From Hyunsoonleella flava (GTDB lineage Bacteria; Bacteroidota; Bacteroidia; Flavobacteriales; Flavobacteriaceae), in assembly GCF_004310325.1 (NCBI RefSeq), contig NZ_SIRT01000010.1:62001-126000 (forward strand): 64,000 nt of DNA, given 5' to 3'. The notes under the pieces were generated by a model. That model was given only the letters and a program-made list of their open reading frames with translations, ran no database searches and was not told where the DNA came from. Positions 16,798 through 25,117 of the stretch are shown here, piece after piece (positions within the stretch are counted from its first letter, which is position 1; each line of letters starts with the position of its first letter). The position numbers were made by a program, and so were the translations under genes.

Positions 16798-18039
16798 ATG
16801 AAAATCCATTTTAGCATTTTATTTTTTTTAATCTCAACCTGCTTTATTCAAGCTAATACTATTACCGTTTGTAAAAAGGGTTGCATGTTTTCGAGTATAA
16901 AAGCGGCTGTTGATAATGCTATAAGTGGTGATACTATTTTTATCAAAACTGGAGTCTATAATGAATCTAATATTGTTATCTACAAAAAATCGTTGCACAT
17001 CTTAGGTGAAGAAGGTACCATTGTAGACACACAAGAAAACGGTTATGGTTTCTCGGTTGAAGCTACCGATATCAGCATCAAAAATCTTACTTTTAAAAAT
17101 ATTAAAGTTAGCTATACCAAAGAGTATGCTGCTATTTTGTTATTCAAATCTTACGATTTTATTATTGAAAATATAACGGTTGAAAATGCTTTTTTTGGCT
17201 TTTTAATTCAAAAATCTAAAGACGGTTTCATTCGTAACAACATTATATCTGGCGAAGGAAAAGCAGAGGCAGATTCTGGAAATGCTATACACCTTTGGCA
17301 TTGTGAGAATATAAAAATCATAAATAATGATGTACGCCGTATGCGAGATGGTATTTATCTTGAGTTTGGCAACAACTCATACATTGCAAATAATTACTCT
17401 ACCAAAAACATGCGCTATGGCTTGCATTTTATGTTTTCTAACAACAATACTTACGAGAACAACATTTTTGAAGCCAATGGAGCTGGTGTAGCCGTTATGT
17501 TTTCAAAAAAAATTAAAATGTATAGTAACATTTTCAAGAAAAACTGGGGAACAGCTTCTTACGGGATACTTTTAAAAGAAATTAATGATGCAGAATTAAA
17601 GCACAATATATTTGAGGAGAACACCGTAGGTATAAATGCCGACGGCACCAATAGAATAAATTACAGTGAAAACACATTTAAAAATAATGGATATGCCATA
17701 AAAGTTCATGGCGCTTGCTATGACAATAGGTATACTAAAAACAATTTTTTATATAATTCTTTTGATCTGTCGTATTCTGGAAACCTCAATAATAATTCCT
17801 TCAAACATAATTTTTGGAGCAACTACACCGGATACGATTTAGATAAAAATGGTATAGGTGATATTCCATATAGGCCCGTAAAACTATTTTCATATTTGGT
17901 AAATAGAACACCTGAAAGTATTGTACTTCTTAGGAGCCTTTTTACAGATATTATTGATTTTTCTGAAAAAGTATCACCAGTATTTACGCCAGAAAACCTG
18001 ATTGATAGTGAACCGCTAATGACACAAATAACATGGTAG
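16798..18039 (+). CDS. nosD: NosD periplasmic copper-maturation protein
   Basis: 413 residues from the ATG at 16798; the upstream start at 16771 would overlap nosL and hide the signal peptide. A Sec signal (cleavage near FIQAN) is followed by a right-handed parallel beta-helix of repeated NN...I..N..F rungs (about residues 40-360), the NosD/CASH domain, and a tail (SPVFTPENL). NosD forms a complex with the NosF/NosY ABC transporter and takes copper from NosL for NosZ maturation. It overlaps nosF by 7 nt. Confidence 0.94.
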   Translation: MKIHFSILFFLISTCFIQANTITVCKKGCMFSSIKAAVDNAISGDTIFIKTGVYNESNIVIYKKSLHILGEEGTIVDTQENGYGFSVEATDISIKNLTFKNIKVSYTKEYAAILLFKSYDFIIENITVENAFFGFLIQKSKDGFIRNNIISGEGKAEADSGNAIHLWHCENIKIINNDVRRMRDGIYLEFGNNSYIANNYSTKNMRYGLHFMFSNNNTYENNIFEANGAGVAVMFSKKIKMYSNIFKKNWGTASYGILLKEINDAELKHNIFEENTVGINADGTNRINYSENTFKNNGYAIKVHGACYDNRYTKNNFLYNSFDLSYSGNLNNNSFKHNFWSNYTGYDLDKNGIGDIPYRPVKLFSYLVNRTPESIVLLRSLFTDIIDFSEKVSPVFTPENLIDSEPLMTQITW

Positions 18040-18740
18040 AAATTACAGATTTACATAAAACCTTTGGGAAAAACAACGTGTTAAACGGTGTAAATCTTAA
18101 CATCAATGAAGGTGGTGTTTTTGCTATACTTGGACCTAATGGCTCCGGAAAAACTACAATTATCAAATCTATTTTAGGCATGGTAATTCCAGATAACGGA
18201 CTCATTAAAGTATGTGATGTTTCAATAAAAAATAACTCTATTTACAGACATAAAATTGATTATCTACCTCAAATTGCAAATTTCCCAAGCAATCTAAAAG
18301 TTAATGAATTAATCAAGATGATTAAAGATTTAAGAGGTGACACACATCATGACAAAACACTAATAAAAACATTTAAACTAGAACCTTTTTTAGATAAAAA
18401 ACTTGGCACACTATCTGGGGGCACCAAACAAAAGGTAAATATTGTACTTACATTTATGTTTAACAGCCCCATACTTATTTTGGACGAGCCAACCACAGGG
18501 CTAGATCCTATTTCGCTAATACACTTAAAAGAGTTACTGAAGGCTGAAAAGTCGAAAGGTAAAACAATTTTGATAACCTCACACATCATGAGTTTTGTGG
18601 AAGAGGTTGCAGACGAAATCGTTTTTATTCTTGAAGGTAAAATATATTTTAAAGGCAGTATCGCCAAACTAAAGACTAAAACAAAACAAAAGGATTTTGA
18701 ACATGCTATTGCAAACATTTTAACTAAAGAAGATGCTTAA
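18033..18740 (+). CDS. nosF: NosF ABC-transporter ATPase
   Basis: 235 residues with a full ATP-binding set: Walker A GPNGSGKTT (about residues 34-42), Q-loop YLPQIANFP, signature LSGGTKQKVN, Walker B LILDEPTTGLDP and the H-loop TSHIMS. NosF drives conformational change of the NosD/NosY complex in CuZ assembly. It overlaps nosD upstream by 7 nt and nosY downstream by 8 nt, so translation is coupled. Confidence 0.95.
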   Translation: MVEITDLHKTFGKNNVLNGVNLNINEGGVFAILGPNGSGKTTIIKSILGMVIPDNGLIKVCDVSIKNNSIYRHKIDYLPQIANFPSNLKVNELIKMIKDLRGDTHHDKTLIKTFKLEPFLDKKLGTLSGGTKQKVNIVLTFMFNSPILILDEPTTGLDPISLIHLKELLKAEKSKGKTILITSHIMSFVEEVADEIVFILEGKIYFKGSIAKLKTKTKQKDFEHAIANILTKEDA

Positions 18741-19515
18741 AATTTTAAAATATAGTTTTTATGATTTAATGCGAAGTAGCTGGAGTTATGTATATTTTGC
18801 CTTTTACTTGGTATTAGGGATTGTACTGCTTTTTTTAAACAATAATTTATCAAAAGCCGTTATTACCTTAATGAATGTTATTATTGTGCTTGTGCCATTA
18901 ATAGCAACTATTTTTGGCGTTATGTACTACTATAGTTCTAAAGAGTTTACAGAGTTGCTTTTAGCACAGCCCTTAAATAGGTCTTCCATCTTTTTAGGGC
19001 AATATTTTGGCGTTGCTATTTCGCTTTCAATGAGTTTAATTTTAGGCTTAGGTATTCCATTTATCGCTTACGGTTTGCTTAAATCAGGAGCCATTTGGGA
19101 TTTTTCGCTACTGCTCATAACAGGTGTATTTTTAACATTTATATTTAGTGCGTTGGCTTTTAACATTGCACTCTCTAATGAAAATAAAATTAAAGGTTTT
19201 GGTTACGCCATATTGATGTGGCTATTCTTAGCTATAATATACGACGGCCTTTTTTTAATGTCGCTAATAATTTTTGAAGCATATCCGCTAGATAAAGTCT
19301 CCTTGTTAGGCACTATATTAAATCCTATAGATTTGTCCAGAACACTTATTCTTTTAAAACTGGATATTTCGGCTTTGCTAGGTTATACAGGTGCCGTATT
19401 TAAACAATTTTTTGGCACAAGCTTGGGCCTTATTATTTCATTTGTAATGTTGATGATTTGGGTAATTTTACCTGTATTAAGAATTAATTTTAAGTCAAGA
19501 AAAAAGGACTTTTAA
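18733..19515 (+). CDS. nosY: NosY ABC-transporter permease
   Basis: 260 residues with six membrane segments and the ABC-2-type pattern of NosY, including YYYSSKEFTELLLAQPLNRSSIFLGQ in the first cytoplasmic loop region. It is the membrane partner of NosF and holds NosD in the periplasm. Last of the tightly packed nosL-D-F-Y set; an 84-nt gap with a new -7 element separates it from the next gene. Confidence 0.94.
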   Translation: MLKILKYSFYDLMRSSWSYVYFAFYLVLGIVLLFLNNNLSKAVITLMNVIIVLVPLIATIFGVMYYYSSKEFTELLLAQPLNRSSIFLGQYFGVAISLSMSLILGLGIPFIAYGLLKSGAIWDFSLLLITGVFLTFIFSALAFNIALSNENKIKGFGYAILMWLFLAIIYDGLFLMSLIIFEAYPLDKVSLLGTILNPIDLSRTLILLKLDISALLGYTGAVFKQFFGTSLGLIISFVMLMIWVILPVLRINFKSRKKDF

Positions 19516-19587
19516 CTTGAAAATAATTACCTAGCGAGGGTGCTAAAATATATGACAGCAATCATTTTTTTCTACAAAACATTAGTT

Positions 19588-19595
19588 TAAATTTG
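19588..19595 (+). promoter_or_regulatory. -7 promoter element for the copper-acquisition genes
   Basis: TAAATTTG, perfect match to TAnnTTTG, ending only 4 nt before the ATG at 19600, which would give a leaderless or almost leaderless transcript. Confidence 0.45.
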
Positions 19596-19599
19596 CGTG

Positions 19600-19995
19600 A
19601 TGATAAAAGTGTTTTTACATAAAACCACAGCCTATTTTTTAATACTATCACTATTAACCAATAGTATCAACACACTTGCCATTATTGGTGATTTTGTTAT
19701 TAATCAAGATTTTATCGCTAAAACCCTTTGTATACAAAAAGAAGACCAACAGGGTTGTAATGGTAAATGCCATTTAAAAAAGCAACTTGCCGAAAACACA
19801 ACCGACACTAATGGTGAGCTCCCACTTCCAGAAAATAAAAGAACTGGGCTAGATGTTTTTTGCTTATTCTCGTTCAAAATCTCGCAGCCTACTTTAAAAT
19901 CATATTTTTCACCCCAAGTTAACACTATATACAAACTCTCAAGTTTCAAAACAACTTCTTTCGAAGTAGAGACGCCTCCTCCTATTTTTATTTAA
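19600..19995 (+). CDS. Small exported protein with CNGKC motif, probable metal handling
   Basis: 131 residues from the ATG at 19600 (a GTG one codon earlier is also possible). One N-terminal membrane segment (about 10-30) is followed by the motif QDFIAKTLCIQKEDQQGCN and then GKCHLKKQL. Related small Bacteroidota proteins with C...CNGKCxLxKxL occur next to TonB-dependent receptors. Three Cys and a His could bind a metal ion. The C-terminus ends in a Pro run (ETPPPIFI). Position between nosY and a copper-type receptor suggests copper handling, but no function is established. Confidence 0.7.
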   Translation: MIKVFLHKTTAYFLILSLLTNSINTLAIIGDFVINQDFIAKTLCIQKEDQQGCNGKCHLKKQLAENTTDTNGELPLPENKRTGLDVFCLFSFKISQPTLKSYFSPQVNTIYKLSSFKTTSFEVETPPPIFI

Positions 19996-20090
19996 TTCAT
20001 TTTATTCTAAAAAAACCCTTGTATTTCTATACAACTTACTCCAATTTACGTGTAAGGCTGGGTAATTACAATCTATTCTAAATAAAAAAA

Positions 20091-20936
20091 ATGAAACTAA
20101 AACATATATTACCAATACTATTTATATCATTAATAGCCACAGGATGCTCTACTGATGATAACGATATACCTACATTAAATGAGGTTGAAGGCCTTCTTAA
20201 AATTCAAGAAATAGTTAATAATAACCATACCATAGAATTATACAGCAAAACAGGTGAGTTTTCTACAGGCTATAACAATGTAACTATTAGGATTAAGGAT
20301 AATGAAAATAACTCATATTTTGAAAACGCTACAATATCATGGGTGCCAGTAATGCAAATGCCTACAATGCAACATTCATGTCCAAAAACTGCAATTACTA
20401 AAGTATCGGGCAAAAAAACGATGTTTAACGGATCGCTTATTTATCAAATGACAAATACTGATGGTTCTGGCTGGTCATTAACCTTTAATTACACGATAAA
20501 TAATGTAGACTATTCTGTTACAGATACAATTTCTGTATATCAAGCAGAAAAGCAAAATGTAACTACCATTATGGGCGCCGACGATACACGTTATATTTTG
20601 GCCTTAATAGAACCCAATGACCCAATAATTGGCATTAACGATCTTATGATTGGACTTTATAAAATGGAAAACATGATGTCTTTTCCAGTAGTTAAGGATT
20701 ATACTATCATGCTAGATCCTAGAATGCCAGGGATGGGAAATCATAGCTCTCCAAACAATACCGATTTAAGTTTTAAAAATACCGACAGCATGTATCATGG
20801 CAATTTATCATTAACAATGACGGGGTATTGGGTACTTAACTTAAAACTAGTGGATGACAATAACACCCTTTTAAAAGGTGAAGATGTAACTGAACAAAAC
20901 GAAAAAAGCTCTTTATATCTAGAGATAGAGTTTTAG
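20091..20936 (+). CDS. Met/His-rich lipoprotein, YtkA-like domains, probable copper binding
   Basis: 281 residues. Lipobox IATGC places the lipidated Cys at 19. Two similar halves can be seen, each with an Ig-like layout: the first carries VPVMQMPTMQHSCP, the second LDPRMPGMGNHSSPNN. The M-P-M-x-x-H-S-x-P pattern is that of YtkA-like domains, and the Met and His residues suit Cu(I)/Cu(II) binding. It precedes the TonB receptor by 82 nt that contain a strong hairpin. It may accept copper from the receptor; this is inference from motif and position. Confidence 0.78.
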   Translation: MKLKHILPILFISLIATGCSTDDNDIPTLNEVEGLLKIQEIVNNNHTIELYSKTGEFSTGYNNVTIRIKDNENNSYFENATISWVPVMQMPTMQHSCPKTAITKVSGKKTMFNGSLIYQMTNTDGSGWSLTFNYTINNVDYSVTDTISVYQAEKQNVTTIMGADDTRYILALIEPNDPIIGINDLMIGLYKMENMMSFPVVKDYTIMLDPRMPGMGNHSSPNNTDLSFKNTDSMYHGNLSLTMTGYWVLNLKLVDDNNTLLKGEDVTEQNEKSSLYLEIEF

Positions 20937-20947
20937 TTAGGACAAAC

Positions 20948-21000
20948 AAGCTGATGAAATGAGATTAACCTTAACGTAAGTTAGTCTCATTTCAGAGCTT
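20948..21000. promoter_or_regulatory. Strong hairpin upstream of the TonB receptor gene
   Basis: Fifteen-base-pair stem (one G-U pair), 20955-20969 with 20980-20994, loop of 10 nt, plus five outer pairs AAGCT (20948-20952) / AGCTT (20996-21000) after a small internal loop. No T-run follows, so it is not a standard terminator. It ends 18 nt before the receptor's ATG and could control its expression or protect the mRNA end. Confidence 0.65.
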
Positions 21001-21018
21001 CAGTAAAATGCATTAGCC

Positions 21019-23004
21019 ATGAAAAAAGGTATTATAATTAATATTGGATTGTTTTGTAGTTGCTTTTGTTTTGGTCAAGAAAGCGCTCCAAAGCCAGAAA
21101 AAGACACAACGCAGCTCAAAGAGGTTATTGTTGTAGCACAGCGAAAACTTAGCAACTATCGTCAAGAAAAAACGCTTTCAAGTATTGACACCTATCTAGA
21201 AAAAGCAAATAGGGTTACTATGATAAAACGTGGTAATTATGCTTGGGAACCATCAATCAACAACATGGTTAGCGACAGATTAAATGTAACCATAGACGGT
21301 ATGCAGATATTTGGCGCCTGCACTGATAAAATGGATCCCATCACATCCTATGTTGATGTATCAAATTTAGAGAAAGTTATAATTGCTTCTGGACAGGAAG
21401 GAACAGAAAACGGACACTGCGTAGGTGGAGGTATCAATTTAAAAGTAAATCCATCAAAATTTAAGAACTCTGGATTAAATTCTAGTGTCGATTTAGGTTA
21501 CGAAACCAATGGAAACTATAAAATTGCTGGATTAGATTTAGAATACTCTGGTGAGACATTTTATGCAAACACCGATTTTATCTTTAGAAAATCAGACAAT
21601 TATGATGCTGGCGGCAATAATGAAGTTTTGTACTCTCAATTTCAAAAATTTAATATCTCATTTTTGGGAGGCTATAAACTGCAGGATAATCATACCCTAG
21701 AAACACATATTATTTATGATAAAGCTACCGATGTTGGCTATCCTGCGCTACCAATGGATGTATCTTTAGCGGAAGCTTTAATTACTTCGGTTAGCCACCA
21801 TTATCAAAATACCGCCAATACCCTTACTTCCTTAGAGACTAAGCTATACTTTAATACTATAACCCATATAATGGATGACAGTAATAGGCCCGATGTTCCT
21901 ATAAGAATGGATATGCCTGGGTGGAGCGATACTTATGGTTTTTATTCGAAAGGTAATTTTAGGTTTAAAAAACACAATCTTCTTGTTAATGTTAACGGTT
22001 TTTATAATCGTTCTTTGGCAGAAATGACCATGTACCCAAACGATACCAATCAACCTGCCATGTTTATGTACACATGGCCAGATATTAGAACATTATATAC
22101 TGGTATTTATTTTAAAGACGATATTACACTAAATGACAAAGAGCGGATATCCGGGACTTTTAGAATGGGGTATCACAGTAACACTGTAGCAAAACAAGAA
22201 GGTATTGAAAGCCTACAAATATTTCATCCAGATACTCAAAAAACTAGAGACCGTTTTTTAACAAGTATGTCTGGACAGTATAGTAAAAATAACACCATTA
22301 TTGGTATAGGTTATGGCGAAAGAGCACCTTCTGTGAGTGAGGGTTATGGCTTCTTTTTATTTAATAGTTTTGATAACTATGATTATATAGGTAACCCAAA
22401 TCTTAAAAATGAAAAGGCTATCGAGTTTAACGCAAGTACCAAGTTCAAATTTAAAACCTTAAACTTCGAAGTTGCTTCTTCGTTTTTCTACCTTTCAAAT
22501 TATATCATTGGGGAAATTGACCCCTTAGCAAATTCTATGACCATTGGTGCCAATGGAGTAAGACTTTACCAAGCACTGGATCATGCAGTTATATTTGATG
22601 TTTTTCTAAATTCAAATTATAAATTCTCTGAAAAATTATCCCTGAATAGTTGTATCGGTTATAATTATGGCAGGGGCAGTAATGACAAAAATTTACCACT
22701 AATAAGCCCATTTTCATACCTAGCCGAAATAAACTATAGCATACCAAAGTTTAATGCATCATTACAGTTGGAAGGCAATGGTAACCAAAGCAATTACAGT
22801 AGTTTTTATGGTGAAAACGAAACACCAGCATATGGGGTGCTACATCTTAATTTTGGAAATATATTCTATTTGCAATCAAATAAGTTAATCTTAAAATACG
22901 GTGTAGAAAACCTTTTGGATACAAATTATTCCACTTATGCCGATTGGAATAATATAGCAAGACAGGGGCGTAACTTATATTTGAATGCTTCTTTTCTTTT
23001 TTGA
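21019..23004 (+). CDS. TonB-dependent outer-membrane receptor, NosA/OprC-like (copper)
   Basis: 661 residues: Sec signal (cleavage near CFGQES), plug domain (about 35-160), then a 22-strand-type barrel ending in ...NASFLF. The plug contains IDGMQIFGACTDKMDPITSYV, close to the segment of Pseudomonas NosA/OprC, copper receptors needed for NosZ activity. Met-rich external loops (RPDVPIRMDMPGW, MTMYPNDTNQPAMFMY) also fit copper. Located at the end of the nos locus. Uptake of copper or a copper complex is the best call. Its last 70 nt overlap the end of the convergent ORF at 22935. Confidence 0.9.
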   Translation: MKKGIIINIGLFCSCFCFGQESAPKPEKDTTQLKEVIVVAQRKLSNYRQEKTLSSIDTYLEKANRVTMIKRGNYAWEPSINNMVSDRLNVTIDGMQIFGACTDKMDPITSYVDVSNLEKVIIASGQEGTENGHCVGGGINLKVNPSKFKNSGLNSSVDLGYETNGNYKIAGLDLEYSGETFYANTDFIFRKSDNYDAGGNNEVLYSQFQKFNISFLGGYKLQDNHTLETHIIYDKATDVGYPALPMDVSLAEALITSVSHHYQNTANTLTSLETKLYFNTITHIMDDSNRPDVPIRMDMPGWSDTYGFYSKGNFRFKKHNLLVNVNGFYNRSLAEMTMYPNDTNQPAMFMYTWPDIRTLYTGIYFKDDITLNDKERISGTFRMGYHSNTVAKQEGIESLQIFHPDTQKTRDRFLTSMSGQYSKNNTIIGIGYGERAPSVSEGYGFFLFNSFDNYDYIGNPNLKNEKAIEFNASTKFKFKTLNFEVASSFFYLSNYIIGEIDPLANSMTIGANGVRLYQALDHAVIFDVFLNSNYKFSEKLSLNSCIGYNYGRGSNDKNLPLISPFSYLAEINYSIPKFNASLQLEGNGNQSNYSSFYGENETPAYGVLHLNFGNIFYLQSNKLILKYGVENLLDTNYSTYADWNNIARQGRNLYLNASFLF

Positions 23005-23351
23005 GAATACTTATGCTTAAACCACACCTTCTGCCATTCGCGTTTTAAAATTAAAAACGATACATCTTCAGAAAGTTTTAAAACATCATCGCCATCCATA
23101 TCTTTTACTTGTTTTTCTGGAACATCAATAATATAAAGCAAGTTTAAATATTCTGAGAACTTTTCTTGAATTAATTGATACACCGTTTCATGTAAAATTA
23201 ACTTCAAACTTGAAGGCAAAATATCAACATGAAAATCTAAATCAATATTAGCGAGTAAAAAATCCTTGTTGAGTTGCTGTATTAACTTTTTGTAGAGATT
23301 GGCATTATTAACCTCATCTATTAAACCTTCAAAATCAATTGGTAATTGCAT
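22935..23351 (-). CDS. Conserved hypothetical protein upstream-coupled to polyprenyl synthase
   Basis: 138 residues, soluble, mixed helical (LINYELIQ-type heptads around LHETVYQLIQEKFSEYLNLLYIIDV). Not assigned to a named family. Its ATG overlaps the stop of the polyprenyl synthase gene by 1 nt (TAATG), so the two are co-translated. The last 23 or so residues lie antisense to the end of the TonB receptor gene and look like an extension; related proteins, as I remember them, end soon after the REWQKVWFK segment. Confidence 0.75.
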   Translation of the reverse strand: MQLPIDFEGLIDEVNNANLYKKLIQQLNKDFLLANIDLDFHVDILPSSLKLILHETVYQLIQEKFSEYLNLLYIIDVPEKQVKDMDGDDVLKLSEDVSFLILKREWQKVWFKHKYSQKRKEAFKYKLRPCLAILFQSA

Positions 23352-24325
23352 TATACGGTTCTGTTCATCAGGTTAGTTCCAAAAGCTTTTAATACTGCTT
23401 TTTTATCTTCTGAAATATCTAAATATTGCAAGACAGTAAACGCTTTATTGGTATAACCTTCAATGGCCTTTTTTGTAGCTTCAGCAGCACCAGAATCTAA
23501 GAATAAGGTTTTAGCATCTTGCACTTTTACTGTAGCATCTTCTGGAGTTGATGAAAATAATTCTAATAGCTGAGCAGCAGTTTCGTTTGAAGAAAACTCT
23601 AAAGCCTTTAAGTATAAATAGGTTTTCTTATTTTCAATGATATCTCCGCCAACTTGTTTTCCAAATGTTTTTGGGTCGCCAAATGCATCTAAATAATCAT
23701 CTTGCAATTGAAACGCAATACCCAAGTTTTTACCAAACTCATATATATTATGTTGATCGTCTTTTGAAGCCCCAGCCACAATAGCTCCCATTTTCATTGC
23801 AGCACCCACCAAAACCGCAGTTTTATATTCAATCATTTTTAAATATTCGGGAATAGTAACGTCGTTTCTTGTTTCAAAATCAACATCATATTGCTGTCCT
23901 TCACAAACCTCTAATGCCGTTTTACTGAACAATTTAGCTAAAGCTCTAAACGTTTCTGGCTCATAATTTTCAAATAGCTGATAAGCCATAATCAACATAG
24001 CATCGCCCGAAAGAATACCTGTATTTACATCCCATTTTTCATGTACGGTTTGTTGCCCTCTGCGTAAAGGCGCATCATCCATTATATCATCATGAACTAA
24101 TGAAAAATTATGAAATACTTCAATACTTAAAGCAGCATTCATAGCATCTCTATAGTTGCCTTTAAAAATATCCGTAGCCATTAAAGTAAGTACTGGCCTT
24201 AGGCGTTTACCGCCCAAACTTAAAATATATTCAACAGGCTCGTATAAATTCTTAGGTTCTTTAAGCGTGTTGTACGCTTCTAAATAAACAGTAAACTCTT
24301 GTTGGTATTTTTCTATGGAAAGCAT
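23351..24325 (-). CDS. Polyprenyl diphosphate synthase (trans-prenyltransferase)
   Basis: 324 residues. Both Asp-rich motifs are present: LVHDDIMDDAPLRRG (about residues 78-92) and LQDDYLDAFGD (about 205-215); GGKRLRP near residue 35 binds IPP. It makes linear prenyl chains (for quinones or carotenoids) from IPP and an allylic primer. The residues before the first motif are F at -5 and S at -4; chain length cannot be fixed from this alone. Cotranscribed with the small gene at 22935 and divergent from the TetR gene. Confidence 0.93.
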   Translation of the reverse strand: MLSIEKYQQEFTVYLEAYNTLKEPKNLYEPVEYILSLGGKRLRPVLTLMATDIFKGNYRDAMNAALSIEVFHNFSLVHDDIMDDAPLRRGQQTVHEKWDVNTGILSGDAMLIMAYQLFENYEPETFRALAKLFSKTALEVCEGQQYDVDFETRNDVTIPEYLKMIEYKTAVLVGAAMKMGAIVAGASKDDQHNIYEFGKNLGIAFQLQDDYLDAFGDPKTFGKQVGGDIIENKKTYLYLKALEFSSNETAAQLLELFSSTPEDATVKVQDAKTLFLDSGAAEATKKAIEGYTNKAFTVLQYLDISEDKKAVLKAFGTNLMNRTV

Positions 24326-24455
24326 TGTGCAAAAATAATGTAATTGGAACTATTTGAAAGATGCAATTAAAAAATATTGAAAAAAATGTCCAACCTTTTA
24401 ACAAGTAAAACGTCTTATGTGTAGTATTGTTATGTTAAAAAAACATTAAAACTTT

Positions 24456-24483
24456 GGAAACTATTATTGTTTCTTAAGTTTCC
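24456..24483. promoter_or_regulatory. Candidate TetR operator over the efflux operon promoter
   Basis: GAAAC (24457-24461), N7, GTTTC (24469-24473) forms an inverted repeat, and GTTTCC (24478-24483) pairs equally with GGAAAC (24456-24461). The repeat overlaps the TTG of the -33 element, a good position for autorepression by the TetR protein. Confidence 0.5.
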
Positions 24484-24496
24484 TTAGGTATATTTG
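24467..24496 (+). promoter_or_regulatory. Complete Bacteroidota promoter, TTG-N19-TATATTTG
   Basis: -33 element TTG at 24467-24469, exactly 19 nt, and -7 element TATATTTG at 24489-24496: a full match to TTG...TAnnTTTG. The TetR start codon follows 9 nt later. Confidence 0.75.
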
Positions 24497-24505
24497 CTGT
24501 CGATT

Positions 24506-25117
24506 ATGAAGGACAAAATTTTACAAGGAGCAACTAATTTATTTCTAAGCTACGGATTTAAAAGCGTTACTATGGACGACATTGCCAATAAATTAGGCAT
24601 GTCTAAAAAAACCATTTATCAGCATTTTGATAATAAAACAAAACTGGTTGAAGCTACAACCATGCATCTTTTTGAATTCATATCAGTAGGCATCAACCAT
24701 ATCTGTTCTTTAGAAAAAAACCCTGTTGAGGAAATTTATAGCATCAAACAATTTGTGATGGAGCATTTAAAAAATGAAAAATCTTCACCGCAATATCAAT
24801 TACAAAAATATTATCCTACAATTTTTAAAAACTTGAAGGAGAGACAATTTTGCGTGATGCAAGATTGTGTGATAGAAAATTTAAATAAAGGAGTAGCAAT
24901 CGGGTTATACAGAAAAGATATAGATGTAGATTTTATCTCCAGAATTTATTTTAACGCAATGATGGTGCTAAAGGATGACGATCTATTTCCAAAAGATAAA
25001 TTTTCAATGCCTTCGTTAATGAATAACTATTTGGAATACCACCTACGAGGCATTTGTACTCCAAAAGGACTAGAAATATTAAATAATTATATCAATTCTA
25101 ATCAATCAAAAGCATGA
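24506..25117 (+). CDS. TetR-family repressor of the efflux operon
   Basis: 203 residues from the ATG at 24506; the TTG at 24494 lies inside the promoter and is rejected. The N-terminal helix-turn-helix is typical (ILQGATNLFLSYGFKSVTMDDIANKLGMSKKTIYQHFDNKTKLVEA); the ligand domain is not recognisable. It overlaps the TolC gene by 4 nt (ATGA), so it is the first gene of the operon it most likely controls. Confidence 0.9.
   Translation: MKDKILQGATNLFLSYGFKSVTMDDIANKLGMSKKTIYQHFDNKTKLVEATTMHLFEFISVGINHICSLEKNPVEEIYSIKQFVMEHLKNEKSSPQYQLQKYYPTIFKNLKERQFCVMQDCVIENLNKGVAIGLYRKDIDVDFISRIYFNAMMVLKDDDLFPKDKFSMPSLMNNYLEYHLRGICTPKGLEILNNYINSNQSKA

Noticed and set aside
20091-23004. SusC/SusD-type polysaccharide uptake pair
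   Set aside because: The receptor lacks the N-terminal carboxypeptidase-like domain and length (about 1000 residues) of SusC proteins, and the lipoprotein has no SusD helical repeats; motifs point to copper.
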